A stretch of 64,000 nt of DNA from positions 62,001-126,000 of the forward strand of contig NZ_MDVC01000001.1 in assembly GCF_002777425.1 (NCBI RefSeq). Reading direction: 5' to 3'. The translations under genes and the position numbers were made by a program. The notes under the pieces were generated by a model, which made no database searches, was not told the DNA's origin, and worked only from the letters and a program-made list of their open reading frames with translations. The DNA comes from Snodgrassella alvi. GTDB taxonomy: Bacteria > Pseudomonadota > Gammaproteobacteria > Burkholderiales > Neisseriaceae. Numbering within the stretch: position 1 is the first letter of the stretch; every line of letters begins with the position of its first letter. Shown here in pieces: positions 29,207-40,271 of this stretch.

Positions 29207-29509
29207 ATCATTTTGACTTCACTAAATTTTTATCTGAAACAGATTACTCAGGCTATCTATTGTAAGGGATTTCCGTCTTATTCCCAAAACTGCCTGATTT
29301 TGATTTGATTACAAGGTAATGGCTGAATATCAGCAGCATAAAAGCAGATATTAATACGTTAAAACTACCGGTAATTTTCATACCATATAGATTCTGCGCA
29401 CGGTCTGATTTTGCATTTGAATAGCGGGCACAGCCTCTTAGTTTTATGAATGATTTTTTCTTTTTTAACAATTTATCACTTTAAACAACATTTTTTATTT
29501 TCAGACAAT
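29207..29509. other. Spacer between ftsZ and parC
   Basis: AT-rich sequence that should contain the parC promoter. The minus-strand frame at 29253-29471 has a hydrophobic patch but no ribosome site and an implausible composition, so I do not call it a gene. Confidence 0.4.
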
Positions 29510-29544
29510 GAAAAAAAGCTGTCCAGAATTTATTCTGGACAGCT
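29510..29544 (-). terminator. Terminator of the dcw cluster after ftsZ
   Basis: A 13-bp perfect stem (29517-29529 with 29532-29544) is followed by seven or more T on the minus strand, 17 bp after the ftsZ stop. It closes the whole division and cell-wall cluster. Confidence 0.92.
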
Positions 29545-29561
29545 CCGATACCTATGGAATA

Positions 29562-30740
29562 TCAATCAGCCTGTCGACGGATAACTGCCGGAATTTCAAA
29601 ATCATCCAGCACAGACTGATTAGAAAAATCAGCAGCGGCCAGATTCATGCTTCGCGCACTGCGGCCAGAACGTACCACACTACCAATATCCGGATAGGCA
29701 TCGTCTGTACCAGTAGACTGTACAGTCTGCAGCACACGCAGACTACTTGGCTGCTGATGGTGTAAAACTTTCTGTTCCTGCAAACCAGTAGCAATGATGG
29801 TTACCCGGATTTCACCCTCTTCCATGCTTGCGTCTTCAGATGTACCATATTTCAGGGCTGCGTCATCATGCGCATATTCATCAATCATGCACATGATTTC
29901 CTTGTATTCAGACATTTTCAGGCAACCCGGCGCAGTAGTAATGTTAACCAGAACACCTTGTGCACCATCCAAAGTAACGTCATCCAGCAGTGGGCTGGCA
30001 ATAGCCTGTTCGGTAGCAATACGAGCACGGTCAACACCATGCGCACTGCCGGAACCCATCATTGCCATGCCCATGATGCTCATTACATTTTTTACATCGG
30101 CAAAGTCCAGATTAATAATGCCCGGATTGGTGATGACTTCCGCAATCCCTGCTACAGCATTGCGCAATACATTGTCTGCCGCGCGGAAAGCTTCACGCAT
30201 ACTCACATCTTCACCCAGCGCTGACATCAGCTTGTCATTTGGGATCACAATCAGAGAGTCAACGGTGTTTTTCAGAATTTCAATCCCGTTATTGGCTACC
30301 TGAATGCGTTTACCTTCATATTCAAAAGGACGGGTAACCACGGCAACAGTCAAAATGCCCATTTCCTTGGCCAGCTCAGCTACTACTGGTGCTGCTCCCG
30401 TACCCGTACCACCACCCATACCTGTGGTGATAAACAGCATATTGGCACCACGGATCGCATCCGACAGTGCTTCACGGTCTTCCATGGCTGCATTTCGGCC
30501 AATTTCCGGATCCGCACCTGCCCCGAGGCCACGGGTCAGATTATTACCTAGCTGAATGCGTTTTGAGGCTTTACTGTTTTGTAAAGACTGTGCGTCAGTA
30601 TTGGCACTAATAAACTCAATACCGGCGACCGCATTTTCAACCATATTGTTAATCGCATTACAGCCACCACCACCGATACCAATTACTTTGATAACTGCAG
30701 CACCGACTACTGTCTCCACAACATCATATACCAATTGCAT
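29562..30740 (-). CDS. ftsZ: Cell division GTPase FtsZ
   Basis: FtsZ polymerises into the cytokinetic ring. The 392 residues include the nucleotide loop GIGGGGCNAI (21-30), the tubulin signature GGGTGTG (109-115) and NLDFADV. A variable linker leads to the C-terminal partner-binding peptide DDFEIPAVIRRQ, which corresponds to the DIPAFLRRQ type of other species. The ATG has AGGAG six bases upstream; an out-of-frame ATG lies four bases earlier. It is the last gene of the dcw cluster. Confidence 0.97.
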   Translation of the reverse strand: MQLVYDVVETVVGAAVIKVIGIGGGGCNAINNMVENAVAGIEFISANTDAQSLQNSKASKRIQLGNNLTRGLGAGADPEIGRNAAMEDREALSDAIRGANMLFITTGMGGGTGTGAAPVVAELAKEMGILTVAVVTRPFEYEGKRIQVANNGIEILKNTVDSLIVIPNDKLMSALGEDVSMREAFRAADNVLRNAVAGIAEVITNPGIINLDFADVKNVMSIMGMAMMGSGSAHGVDRARIATEQAIASPLLDDVTLDGAQGVLVNITTAPGCLKMSEYKEIMCMIDEYAHDDAALKYGTSEDASMEEGEIRVTIIATGLQEQKVLHHQQPSSLRVLQTVQSTGTDDAYPDIGSVVRSGRSARSMNLAAADFSNQSVLDDFEIPAVIRRQAD

Positions 30741-30854
30741 TCATGTCTCCTGACAAAACCTGCGCATAAACGTCATCGACTTTTGTATAACTATCATTAT
30801 ATAGACATTTATATACAATGCGCAAAAATTCTGTCATTTAATATTTGAGTTAAG

Positions 30855-32090
30855 TTAAAAATTGTTCTTAAACCAGTCCTGTAATTTTCTTAGCCATGAC
30901 TCTTTTGGTTCGGTAGCAGCAGCTACCGGCATATCCGTTTTATTTTCATCTTCACAGGCTGCCTGTAACAGACCAATCGCCGTGGCATAACGCGGATTGC
31001 GAATCCGCTCCGATACACCGCCCATTTCCTGCGGTACACCAATACGTGCGGGCAGATTAAATACATCCTCCGCCAGTTCCACCATACCGGGCAATAATGA
31101 TGCGCCTCCAGTCAGAACCACACCCGAGGTCAGAACATCTTCCGGGAAACCTGAACGACGTAATTCATTCAGTGTTAACTCCAGAATTTCTTCCACACGC
31201 GGACCAATCACACTGGCCAGTGTACGGCGTGAAATCTGACGTGGATTGCGGTCACCCACACTGGGTACTTCAATCATGTCATCCAGACCATCCATAGTAG
31301 CCAGTGCCACACCATGATTGATTTTAATGTATTCGGCAGCACTGTGGGGTGTACGCAACGCCTGAGCCAGATCTTTGGTAATTAAATCACCGGCTACAGG
31401 AATGACTGCGGTATGCCGGATAGCACCATTAGTATACACTGCGATATCTGTTGTACCACCACCAATGTCAATCACACACACCCCAAGATCTTTTTCATCT
31501 TCAGTCAAAACTGCCTGACCACTGGCCAGCGGCTGTAAAATCATTTTGCTGATTTGCAAACCGCATCGATTGACACATTTCTGAATGTTCTGCATGGCAG
31601 TAACAGCACCGGTAATAATGTGAATGCGCGTATCCAGACGCACACCACTCATACCAATTGGTTCGCGCACACCAGGCTGATTATCAATGATAAATTCCTG
31701 CACCACAGTATGCAAGATATCGTGATCTGGCGGAATATTTACAGCCTTGGCAGTTTCAATTGCACGGTCGATATCGGCATGACTGACTTCACCATCCTTG
31801 ATTTTCACCACACCCTGTGAATTAAAACTGCGAATATGATTGCCAGCAATACCAGTTGTGACACAGTCAACCTGTATATCAGCCATCATCTGCGCTTCTT
31901 CCATGGCCTGTTTGATTGCCTGTGCCGTGGTTTCGATGTTGGTCACCATACCCGCTTTCAAGCCGCGCGAGGGCGCCTGTCCCAAACCAACAATATGGAT
32001 TTCGTTGTCTTCCTGTACCTCACCAATAAGGGCAATTACTTTTGACGTGCCGATATCCAGTGCACTGATGTATTTTTTACCTTTAACCAT
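30855..32090 (-). CDS. ftsA: Cell division protein FtsA
   Basis: FtsA is the actin-like protein that tethers FtsZ to the membrane and recruits later division proteins. It begins near KYISALDIGTSKVIALIGE (phosphate loop 1) and has VIDIGGGTTDIAVY (phosphate loop 2) and VLTGGASLLPG. The C-terminus SWLRKLQDWFKNNF is the amphipathic membrane anchor. I use the ATG at 32090 (MVKGKK); in-frame ATG at 32096 and GTG at 32099 are alternatives. Confidence 0.96.
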   Translation of the reverse strand: MVKGKKYISALDIGTSKVIALIGEVQEDNEIHIVGLGQAPSRGLKAGMVTNIETTAQAIKQAMEEAQMMADIQVDCVTTGIAGNHIRSFNSQGVVKIKDGEVSHADIDRAIETAKAVNIPPDHDILHTVVQEFIIDNQPGVREPIGMSGVRLDTRIHIITGAVTAMQNIQKCVNRCGLQISKMILQPLASGQAVLTEDEKDLGVCVIDIGGGTTDIAVYTNGAIRHTAVIPVAGDLITKDLAQALRTPHSAAEYIKINHGVALATMDGLDDMIEVPSVGDRNPRQISRRTLASVIGPRVEEILELTLNELRRSGFPEDVLTSGVVLTGGASLLPGMVELAEDVFNLPARIGVPQEMGGVSERIRNPRYATAIGLLQAACEDENKTDMPVAAATEPKESWLRKLQDWFKNNF

Positions 32091-32132
32091 GGTCATCACT
32101 TTAAATTCAAATAATCAATCGGTCGGTTTGGA

Positions 32133-32912
32133 TCAATTCACTTGTACTTCATGCTGATCCATCGCTGCGGCAGCATCTGTTGCGTTAACGCCAGCAGGGG
32201 CTGAAACAGTTCTATTTTTATATCGTAATGCAAAACCATCTGGGTAACGCAGATCTACATAATCAATATTCCTGGCCTGATTTCGCAATACCTGTTGCCA
32301 TGCCCAGACAAAATTAGCCAGACGCTGCTCTGCTTTTTCCCGTCCCAGCCGCAAGGTAATACCGTTAGCTAATATTAACTGCCAGGCAGAACGGTCACTT
32401 AACTGCAATTTTTGAATATGCAGACCGGTCGGTTGCAACAAACTCTCGAATGTTAACAAATGTACAGTCATGTAGCGAGCAGAAGCATTGGTTCCGACAA
32501 ACAAAGGTAGCTGTTCCTGCGCTGTGGCATTAAATAGCTGCCCGTCCATATCCACCATCTGCTGTGCATTCCAGCGCGCTACCGGTATACGTTCCTTAAT
32601 ATCCAGCTGCACAGTATCCGGCCATACCCGCTTTACCTGAACCTTGGCTACCCATGGAAGTTTGGCCAGCGCCGCCTGCGCAGCACTTACATTCACCGTA
32701 AAAATATTACCCTGCAAATACTGACGGCTGATTTTTTCAATTTCAGCTGACTGCAAATACTTCAACGGCTGTACTACCTGAACCTGCCGCACTGGAAAGT
32801 AGGGAGAATGCACCAGCCATGTTCCACCCGCAGCCAGCAGGCAAGACAATACACACACATATAACCAGCGATAGAGCCGTTTCAAGGCTTGCGCATTATC
32901 CCAAAGTCGCAT
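32133..32912 (-). CDS. ftsQ: Cell division protein FtsQ
   Basis: FtsQ bridges early and late division proteins in the FtsQBL complex. The 259 residues have a cytoplasmic start, one TM helix at about 15-35, a POTRA domain beginning VRQVQVVQPLKY and a beta domain with VKRVWPDTVQLDIKE and YVDLRYPDGFALRYK. The start lies within the end of ddl (17-bp overlap), so translation is probably coupled. Confidence 0.94.
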   Translation of the reverse strand: MRLWDNAQALKRLYRWLYVCVLSCLLAAGGTWLVHSPYFPVRQVQVVQPLKYLQSAEIEKISRQYLQGNIFTVNVSAAQAALAKLPWVAKVQVKRVWPDTVQLDIKERIPVARWNAQQMVDMDGQLFNATAQEQLPLFVGTNASARYMTVHLLTFESLLQPTGLHIQKLQLSDRSAWQLILANGITLRLGREKAEQRLANFVWAWQQVLRNQARNIDYVDLRYPDGFALRYKNRTVSAPAGVNATDAAAAMDQHEVQVN

Positions 32913-33807
32913 GACTTAAAATTTCAACACACAAATCTTCAAAACTCAAGCCAATTTCACGTGCTGCTTTGGGCACCAGACTGTGTGCGGTCATGCCGGG
33001 CACAGTATTTACTTCCAGAATATAGATAGTGCCATCAACATCACGCAGGAAATCTACCCGCCCCCAGCCACGCCCGCCCAGTGCCTTAAAGGCGCGGGCT
33101 GTTAAATCACGCATGTACTGTTCGTCTGGCAAAGTCAAGTCTGCCGGGCACAAATATTCGGTGTCATCACGGTGATACTTGGCTTCATAATCATAAAATT
33201 CTGTTGCCGGTACAATACGTATACTCGGTAATACCTGTTCACCAAGAATCCCGCAGGTATATTCACCACCTTCAATTGCCCGTTCGGCCAGAATTTCACC
33301 GTGATACTGTTTCAGCTGCTGATAAACCTGTGCCAGTTCACCAGCCTGCCTGATTTTAATCACACCAACACTACTGCCCTCTGCTGCTGGTTTGACAAAC
33401 AGCGGCAAACCCAGTTTTTCTTCTACTGCTGCAAAATCACTGTCATCCTGTAATACGATAAACGGGACACAAGGCAAACCAACTCCCTGCCAGACCAGAC
33501 GGCTGCGAAACTTGTCCATGCCCAGAGCACTGGCAGCCACTCCACAACCGGTATAAGGAATACCCAAAGCCTCCAGCGCACCCTGCACTACCCCATCTTC
33601 ACCATAAGAGCCATGCAGGATATTAAAGGCTCGGTTAAAACCAGCACTGACCAGCTCAGACAATGGCCGCTCAGACGGGTCAAAAACATGTGCATCGATA
33701 CCACGACTTTTCAGTGCCGTCAGAATTGCCGCGCCACTTGCCAGTGAAACCTCGCGTTCACTGGAGAAGCCGCCCATCAGCACGGCGACTTTACCAAAAT
33801 CATTCAT
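32896..33807 (-). CDS. ddl: D-alanine--D-alanine ligase
   Basis: Ddl makes the D-Ala-D-Ala dipeptide added by MurF. The 303 residues have ATP-grasp motifs: VLMGGFSSEREVSL at the start, ILHGSYGEDGVVQG, LPLFVKPAAEGSSVGV and the metal-binding EVNTVPGMTAHSLVP. It lies between murC (64 bp) and ftsQ (overlap), the ddlB position of the cluster. Confidence 0.97.
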   Translation of the reverse strand: MNDFGKVAVLMGGFSSEREVSLASGAAILTALKSRGIDAHVFDPSERPLSELVSAGFNRAFNILHGSYGEDGVVQGALEALGIPYTGCGVAASALGMDKFRSRLVWQGVGLPCVPFIVLQDDSDFAAVEEKLGLPLFVKPAAEGSSVGVIKIRQAGELAQVYQQLKQYHGEILAERAIEGGEYTCGILGEQVLPSIRIVPATEFYDYEAKYHRDDTEYLCPADLTLPDEQYMRDLTARAFKALGGRGWGRVDFLRDVDGTIYILEVNTVPGMTAHSLVPKAAREIGLSFEDLCVEILSHATLG

Positions 33808-33871
33808 TACTGTAATTAATCCTGTTGTTCTTTTTGCGACTACAGTCTAGATAAAAAATAAGCTGTCAGCA

Positions 33872-35284
33872 CTATACCGTAGCAGCCATACCCGTAAGCA
33901 TGGCTGGTACTTTATTAATACTGCCGGCACCCATATTGAGCAAAACATCACCATCTTGCAACACATTTAATAAAGTAGATGCCATTTCATCCACGTCTGC
34001 CACATAAATCGGTTCAACTTTGCCCAACACTCTAATTGCACGCATTAATGCCTTACTGTCTGCTGCCACAATCGGGTCTTCACCTGCAGCATACACTTCA
34101 GTTAACACTACGCCATCAGCTTTACTTAATACCTGTACAAAATCTTCAAAAAGGTCTCGCGTACGTGTATAGCGATGAGGCTGGAATGCAACCACCAGAC
34201 GACGCTCAGGATAGGCACCCCGTGCCGCTGCTATGGTTGCAGACATCTCTACCGGATGATGACCATAATCATCAATCAGCAATGCCTTACCCCCTTCCGG
34301 CAATGAAATTTCACCGTATTGCTGAAAACGGCGTCCCACTCCGGCAAAACTTTCCAATCCAAGCTGTATTGCCGGCACAGATACGCCAACTTCCAGCGCC
34401 ACACCAATCACCGCCAGCGCATTCAGCACATTATGCTGCCCCGGCATATTAACCGTTACACTAAACGGTTCAATGCCTTTTTTGCGGGTATGCACATCAA
34501 AGTGCATCTGCGCACCACAGGCAACAATATTAGTAGCATACAAATCAGCACTGTCATCAAGCCCATAGGTGACAAAAGGTTTCTGAATCTGCGGTAAAAT
34601 CTGACGCACATGTTCGCTGTCAATGCACAGAAAGGCCTTGCCATAAAACGGCATCCGATGCACAAAGTCTACAAAAGCCTGATGCAGTTTTTCTACATCG
34701 TGGTCATAAGTATCCATGTGATCGGTATCAATATTGGTAACTACCGTAAATAGAGGCGTCAGATAGAGAAATGACGCATCTGATTCATCCGCTTCAGCAA
34801 CAATATATTCACCCTTGCCCAGCTTGGCATTTGTTCCGGCAGCAGTTAACCGGCCACCGATTACAAAAGTCGGATCCAGTCCGGCAGCAGCCAATACTGA
34901 AGCCGTCAAACTGGTGGTCGTGGTTTTCCCATGAGTACCGGCAATCGCAATGCCACGGCCAAAACGCATGACTTCTGCCAGCATCATAGCGCGCGGAATC
35001 ACTGGAATCTTCTGTGCCAGTGCGGCCACAACCTCTGGATTGTCTTTTTTAACTGCCGTTGAAGTGACCACCACATCAGCACCAGTGATGTTCTCTGCAC
35101 TGTGACCAGAGCAGATATGCACACCGATTGCCTGCAAATGTCGGGTTGCTGCATTATCAGCCAGATCAGAGCCGCTGATATGATAACCTTCATTATGCAA
35201 AACTTCGGCAATACCACACATACCAGTACCCCCGATACCCACAAAATGGATATGGCGGATACGGTCTTTCATATTTTCTTTCAT
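33872..35284 (-). CDS. murC: UDP-N-acetylmuramate--L-alanine ligase
   Basis: MurC adds L-Ala to UDP-MurNAc, the first amino acid of the peptide stem. The 470 residues contain the N-terminal loop [16 protein letters not shown], the ATP loop [11 protein letters not shown], the central EADESD and DDYGHHPVE. The ATG at 35284 gives family length; an ATG four codons later is an alternative. It lies 79 bp after murG. Confidence 0.97.
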   Translation of the reverse strand: MKENMKDRIRHIHFVGIGGTGMCGIAEVLHNEGYHISGSDLADNAATRHLQAIGVHICSGHSAENITGADVVVTSTAVKKDNPEVVAALAQKIPVIPRAMMLAEVMRFGRGIAIAGTHGKTTTTSLTASVLAAAGLDPTFVIGGRLTAAGTNAKLGKGEYIVAEADESDASFLYLTPLFTVVTNIDTDHMDTYDHDVEKLHQAFVDFVHRMPFYGKAFLCIDSEHVRQILPQIQKPFVTYGLDDSADLYATNIVACGAQMHFDVHTRKKGIEPFSVTVNMPGQHNVLNALAVIGVALEVGVSVPAIQLGLESFAGVGRRFQQYGEISLPEGGKALLIDDYGHHPVEMSATIAAARGAYPERRLVVAFQPHRYTRTRDLFEDFVQVLSKADGVVLTEVYAAGEDPIVAADSKALMRAIRVLGKVEPIYVADVDEMASTLLNVLQDGDVLLNMGAGSINKVPAMLTGMAATV

Positions 35285-35363
35285 ACTATATAACTTTTCC
35301 TGCTAATCCAGACTTCCGGCTGGATACTCGGCCAAACATCATTCAAGCCGACTCAATCATAAT

Positions 35364-36431
35364 TTAATGGATACTGGCCACGGCTGCCGCAGCTACCTTA
35401 GCCGCACTATCCGGCTGTGCCAATGCACGCGCCTTAGCCGCCATCTGCAAACATTGTTCACGCGATAAATCTGTTAGTACAGTCATTAACGCCTGTGCAT
35501 TCAGACTGGTCTGCGGCAATAACACAGCAGCACCATCCTTAACCATAAACTGCGCATTAGCTGTTTGATGGTCATCTACAGCATGCGGATAAGGCACCAG
35601 AATTGCCCCTACTCCGGCGGCAGTTAACTCGGCAATAGTCAAGGCGCCGGCACGGCAAATCACCAAATCAGCATCGCGGTAGGCGGAAACCATATCTGTG
35701 ATAAATTCAACACATTCAGCTTCTACACCACACTCGGCATAATTATGCTGCAATTGTGCCAGTTTATTGCGTCCAGACTGATGTATCAGCCGCGGGCGCT
35801 GTGATGCCGGCAATAAAGCCACTGCCTGTGGTACAACCTGATTTAAAACATCCGCACCCAGACTGCCGCCAACCACCAGAATATTCAATACTCCCTGCCT
35901 GCCGGCAAAGCGTTGCTGTGGTAAAGGCAAAGCGGCGATATCGGCCCGCACCGGATTACCAACCAGCCCGTTCTTATTCGCAAATACTTGCGGAAACGCA
36001 TACATTACCTGACTGGCAAAATGCGACAATACCTTATTGGATAAACCGGCAATAGCATTCTGTTCATGCACCAGCAGTGGCAAACCGCATAATTTGGCTG
36101 CTATCCCCCCCGGGAAAGTGACAAAACCACCAAAACCAATTACTGCGTCTACACGATGCCTGCGAATAATCTGCCGAGCTGCTGCAATGGTACTTAGCAG
36201 CGTAAACGGTAACAACAGCTTGCGTTTCAGCCCATTACCACGGATACCTTTTATGGCCAGTGTTTCCAGCGGTATGTTGTACTGTGGTACCAGACGTGTT
36301 TCCATCGCACCAGCACTCCCCAGCCAGACAATATGATGTCCCTGCGCCTGCAATGCCTGAGCAACAGCGAGCGCTGGAAAAATATGCCCGCCTGTTCCGC
36401 CTGCCATGACCATAAAGGTTTTTGCACTCAT
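35364..36431 (-). CDS. murG: Lipid II synthase MurG (UDP-GlcNAc transferase)
   Basis: MurG transfers GlcNAc to lipid I on the inner face of the membrane. The 355 residues show the family marks: MAGGTGGHIFPALAVA (first G loop), GFGGFVTFPG (second), LVVGGSLGADVLN (third) and CRAGALTIAELTAAGVGAIL for UDP-GlcNAc binding. It lies 36 bp after ftsW. Confidence 0.97.
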   Translation of the reverse strand: MSAKTFMVMAGGTGGHIFPALAVAQALQAQGHHIVWLGSAGAMETRLVPQYNIPLETLAIKGIRGNGLKRKLLLPFTLLSTIAAARQIIRRHRVDAVIGFGGFVTFPGGIAAKLCGLPLLVHEQNAIAGLSNKVLSHFASQVMYAFPQVFANKNGLVGNPVRADIAALPLPQQRFAGRQGVLNILVVGGSLGADVLNQVVPQAVALLPASQRPRLIHQSGRNKLAQLQHNYAECGVEAECVEFITDMVSAYRDADLVICRAGALTIAELTAAGVGAILVPYPHAVDDHQTANAQFMVKDGAAVLLPQTSLNAQALMTVLTDLSREQCLQMAAKARALAQPDSAAKVAAAAVASIH

Positions 36432-36467
36432 CGTTTTCCCGTCAAGCTAAAAATATTCTGTGATTAT

Positions 36468-37622
36468 TCAAACTTTAAAACCACGCATTACCCGCCGATT
36501 TTCATAATCGACCCGTAACAACAAACCCACACAAATTAAAATAATCATAACAGCCGAGCCACCATAAGACAGTAAAGGCAGAGTTAGACCTTTAGTCGGC
36601 AAAAGACCAATATTCACACCAATATTAAAAAAGCTTTGAATACCCAGCCAGATACCAATGCCTTTTGCCACAAAAGAACCATAAAACAGTTCCAGATCAC
36701 GCGCCTGTTTACCAATGGAAAAGGCACGAATCACCAGCCAAATGTAACAGAACATTAATACCAGAATACCCACAAAACCGAATTCTTCCCCGATAACCGC
36801 CAGAATAAAATCCGTATGTGCCTCAGGTAAATAAAAACGCTTTTCCAGACTGGCGCCCAATCCTACACCAAACCAGCCACCACGCCCGATTGCCATTAAC
36901 GAATGCGTCAGCTGATAGCCTTTACCCAGTGGATCTGCCCATGGATCAAGAAAACCGGCAATACGGGCCATACGGTAAGGTTCGAACAACACCAGCATAA
37001 TCATAGCCAGCAACCCAAATCCAACTACAGCCATAAACCAGCGAAATGGCAAACCAGCCAGAAACAGCAGACCAACAGCAATAACGGAAACAACCACAAA
37101 TGAACCGAAATCCGGCTCCAGCATAATCAACCCAAGCCCAAGCCCTATCGGAATACCTGCAAACCAGACCTTTCTGAATTCTTTTAGTATTTCAGCACGC
37201 CGAGTAAAAAAACTCGATAAATATAAAATAATGGCCAGCTTGAAAACTTCTGTGGGCTGAATATTAATCATCCCCACGTTAATCCAGCGTCTGGCACCAT
37301 TAATTTCCCGCCCCATTACCAGTACCACAATCAGCAGCATAATACTGAACAGCAACACCAATGGTGTTAACTTCTTCCAGGTACGCAAAGGAATACGGGC
37401 CGCTATACAGCCAAACATACCACCACACACCAGAAAAACAGCCTGACGAATCAGGTAATAATAGGTACTGCCACCATCATGCTGTGCATAGGCAATTGAA
37501 GCCGAGTACACCATAATCAGGCTGAAACTCGCCATCAATACCACCATCCACAGTAGTGACTGGTCAAAAGTATCGCCGCGGCGCAGCAAATTACGATCCA
37601 GCAGGCGTGATTCAGTAATCAT
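36468..37622 (-). CDS. ftsW: SEDS peptidoglycan polymerase FtsW
   Basis: FtsW polymerises glycan strands from lipid II at the septum together with the transpeptidase FtsI. The 384 residues hold about ten TM helices and the SEDS segments [11 protein letters not shown] (the Asp is the likely catalytic residue), [14 protein letters not shown] and [10 protein letters not shown]. The start overlaps the murD stop by four bases (ATGA). Confidence 0.97.
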   Translation of the reverse strand: MITESRLLDRNLLRRGDTFDQSLLWMVVLMASFSLIMVYSASIAYAQHDGGSTYYYLIRQAVFLVCGGMFGCIAARIPLRTWKKLTPLVLLFSIMLLIVVLVMGREINGARRWINVGMINIQPTEVFKLAIILYLSSFFTRRAEILKEFRKVWFAGIPIGLGLGLIMLEPDFGSFVVVSVIAVGLLFLAGLPFRWFMAVVGFGLLAMIMLVLFEPYRMARIAGFLDPWADPLGKGYQLTHSLMAIGRGGWFGVGLGASLEKRFYLPEAHTDFILAVIGEEFGFVGILVLMFCYIWLVIRAFSIGKQARDLELFYGSFVAKGIGIWLGIQSFFNIGVNIGLLPTKGLTLPLLSYGGSAVMIILICVGLLLRVDYENRRVMRGFKV

Positions 37623-38971
37623 ACTGCGCCGCCCTGCAACTGCTGAACACTGGCAATAAATACTTCACTGCGGTGTGCATAGCCCTTAAACATATCATAA
37701 CTGGCACAGGCAGGACTCAGCAGTACAATATCCCCCGGGTGCGCCAGCGTAAAGGCACGCTGAGTGGCCTGAGGCAAATCTTCACAATACTCTACTGGAT
37801 ACTTAGCCTCTGCCAGAGCGGCTCCCAGTTGATGCCTATCTACTCCAATCAGCAAAACAGCACGGGCCTTATCAAGCAAGGCTGCCCGTAAAGGGGTAAA
37901 ATCCTGCCCTTTACCCTGTCCGCCGGCAATCAGCACAATCTGTTTATCCAGTCCGTGCAAAGCGGCACATGTAGCGCCGACATTTGTTCCCTTGGAATCA
38001 TCAATAAATGTTACACCATTGACTTCAGCTACTTTTTCTACCCGATGCGGCAAACCTTTAAATGCAGGTACATGCTGGAGCAATTGTGCCCGTGGCAAAC
38101 CAATAGCCTCGCATAAAGCCAATGCAGCCAGCACATTGGCCGCATTATGCGTACCCTGTAAAGACAGTGCATCATAGGTCAGTAATGGCTCATTATCCGC
38201 ACATAACACATCTTTATTTAGCCAGAAATCAGTAGCCTGCTGTAAAGAAAACCATTTTACCGGACGGCCATGTCGCAGCATGGCACGACAGAATACATCA
38301 TCAGCATTTAATACCTGAATCGCCTGGCCTCGAAAAATCCGGTCTTTACTATGGGCATAATCCAGCAAGTCATCATAGCGATCCAGATGGTCTTCTGACA
38401 CATTCAGCACTGTGGCAGCAGTTGCATTTAGAAAGGGCGTGGTTTCCAGCTGAAAGCTCGACAATTCCAGTACCCAGACATCGGCTGCTTTACCTCCTGC
38501 GCGCTCCATATAGGCTTCGAGTACCGGCGTACCAATATTGCCAGCCACTACCGTATCCAGCCCACACTGTGCACATAAAAACCCCACCAGACTGGTAGTG
38601 GTAGTTTTACCATTTGAACCAGTAATAGCAATAATTTTACTGCCGCTACCTGAAAGCAAATCAGCCAGAATCGCCACATCACCCAGCACCACACCACCGG
38701 CACGTTTAAAGGCAACGATGGCAGCATGACGCTGACTGATTCCGGGACTTAAAGCCAGAATATCAAACTGATGCTCATCAAGCAGGGCAGCCAGTTCGCC
38801 AGTATGTACATCAACCTGATAGCGCTCGGAGACTGACTGCCGTGTTTTTTCGTCTGGCTGTGCATCATAAGCGGCCACATTAGCACCCGCCTGTGTCAAA
38901 AACGCCAGCATTGAAACACCCGTGCGTCCCAACCCTGCAACCAAAACCTTTTTATTACGCCAATCAATCAT
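37619..38971 (-). CDS. murD: UDP-N-acetylmuramoylalanine--D-glutamate ligase
   Basis: MurD adds D-Glu to UDP-MurNAc-L-Ala. Key motifs are the start [18 protein letters not shown], the ATP loop [24 protein letters not shown] and [11 protein letters not shown]. At 450 residues it is of normal size. It follows mraY by 65 bp and overlaps ftsW by four bases. Confidence 0.97.
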   Translation of the reverse strand: MIDWRNKKVLVAGLGRTGVSMLAFLTQAGANVAAYDAQPDEKTRQSVSERYQVDVHTGELAALLDEHQFDILALSPGISQRHAAIVAFKRAGGVVLGDVAILADLLSGSGSKIIAITGSNGKTTTTSLVGFLCAQCGLDTVVAGNIGTPVLEAYMERAGGKAADVWVLELSSFQLETTPFLNATAATVLNVSEDHLDRYDDLLDYAHSKDRIFRGQAIQVLNADDVFCRAMLRHGRPVKWFSLQQATDFWLNKDVLCADNEPLLTYDALSLQGTHNAANVLAALALCEAIGLPRAQLLQHVPAFKGLPHRVEKVAEVNGVTFIDDSKGTNVGATCAALHGLDKQIVLIAGGQGKGQDFTPLRAALLDKARAVLLIGVDRHQLGAALAEAKYPVEYCEDLPQATQRAFTLAHPGDIVLLSPACASYDMFKGYAHRSEVFIASVQQLQGGAV

Positions 38972-39036
38972 GGCTTAGTCCTACACTTATTTTTCAATTA
39001 CATAATCATGGCCAGATACTGTTTATCTTACTACCA

Positions 39037-40122
39037 TTAACGAATTTTCAGAGAAGACAAACCCACCAACACCAGAATCATGGTAATAATCCAGAAACGT
39101 ACGACAACCTGTGTTTCTTTCCAGCCTTTCTGTTCAAAATGATGGTGGATCGGCGCCATCAGGAAAATACGCTTGCGCCGCAATTTGTACGACCCTACCT
39201 GTAGCATGACAGACAGTGCTTCAACCACAAATAATCCGCCCATAATCACCAGTACAATTTCCTGACGCACAATCACCGCAATTGTACCCAGTGCCGCACC
39301 CAGCGCCAGCGCGCCGACATCGCCCATGAATACCTGCGCCGGATAGGCGTTAAACCACAGGAATCCCAGACAGGAACCACAAATTGCAGCACAGAAAATC
39401 ATCACTTCATTGGCACCGGGCACATGTGGCAACTGCAAATAATGGGCAAATTCAGCATGGCCACTAACATAGGCAAAAATTGACAGCCCTGCTGCCACCA
39501 ATACTATTGGAAAAGCGGCCAGCCCATCCAGACCATCAGTCAGATTGACTGCATTAGAAGTACCGACAATCACAAAATAAGTCAGAACCACAAAGCCAAT
39601 GCCACCCAGCGGATAAGTAATTTCCTTGAAAAACGGCACAATAAAAGCAGTTGTTGAGCTTAAATGCGCGGCATAAAACAGCACCAGACCGGCGATCAGT
39701 GCCACAGCAGATTGCCATACCATTTTAAATTTAGCCGAAACCCCGTGCGGGTCTTTATAAACTACTTTTTTCCAGTCATCATAAAAACCCAGTGCACCGG
39801 TACTCAGCATCACCAGCAATAGTATCCAGATATAAGGATTGGCCAAATTGGCCCATAATAAGGTTGTAACAGTAATAGCCAGTAAAATCAGCGTTCCGCC
39901 CATAGTCGGCGTACCGGTTTTTATCAGATGAGTTTTAGGACCATCATCGCGTACCGCCTGCCCCACCTTGAGCTGGGTTAATTTACGAATCATCCACGGC
40001 CCGAATGCCAGACTCAGGCCCATGGACGTGAGTGCCGCCATCACTGCACGAAAAGTAGTATATTGAAATAAATGGAAACCATTTATCCAGTAATGAAAAA
40101 GTTCCGCTAACCACAACAGCAT
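39037..40122 (-). CDS. mraY: Phospho-N-acetylmuramoyl-pentapeptide transferase MraY
   Basis: MraY makes lipid I by joining UDP-MurNAc-pentapeptide to undecaprenyl phosphate. The 361 residues hold ten TM helices with the family motifs [44 protein letters not shown] and [12 protein letters not shown]. It lies 149 bp after murF; that gap holds a long hairpin. Confidence 0.97.
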   Translation of the reverse strand: MLLWLAELFHYWINGFHLFQYTTFRAVMAALTSMGLSLAFGPWMIRKLTQLKVGQAVRDDGPKTHLIKTGTPTMGGTLILLAITVTTLLWANLANPYIWILLLVMLSTGALGFYDDWKKVVYKDPHGVSAKFKMVWQSAVALIAGLVLFYAAHLSSTTAFIVPFFKEITYPLGGIGFVVLTYFVIVGTSNAVNLTDGLDGLAAFPIVLVAAGLSIFAYVSGHAEFAHYLQLPHVPGANEVMIFCAAICGSCLGFLWFNAYPAQVFMGDVGALALGAALGTIAVIVRQEIVLVIMGGLFVVEALSVMLQVGSYKLRRKRIFLMAPIHHHFEQKGWKETQVVVRFWIITMILVLVGLSSLKIR

Positions 40123-40175
40123 GGTTGTTTTCCCTTGTCACAGCCAGAGCCATGACGGTTAATCAAATAATCACT

Positions 40176-40208
40176 GCTGCCTGAATGAAAACAGTCATTC
40201 ATGGCAGC
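40176..40208. repeat. Hairpin between murF and mraY with uptake-sequence-like arms
   Basis: GCTGCC(T)GAATGA at 40176-40188 pairs with TCATTC(AT)GGCAGC at 40195-40208. There is no following T run, so it is not a standard terminator. The arms continue into GCTGCCTGAA and GGCAGCCTGAA, close to the uptake-sequence dialects known from Simonsiella and Kingella. It may stabilise mRNA or attenuate the downstream genes. Confidence 0.5.
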
Positions 40209-40271
40209 CTGAACCGGATAAGACGGCTATTCTAAGTCGTTCAATCCAGCTTGAAGATAGTTATCTACAGC

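Noticed and set aside
29253-29471. 72-residue minus-strand frame between ftsZ and parC
   Set aside because: No ribosome site, odd composition, and it occupies the expected parC promoter region.
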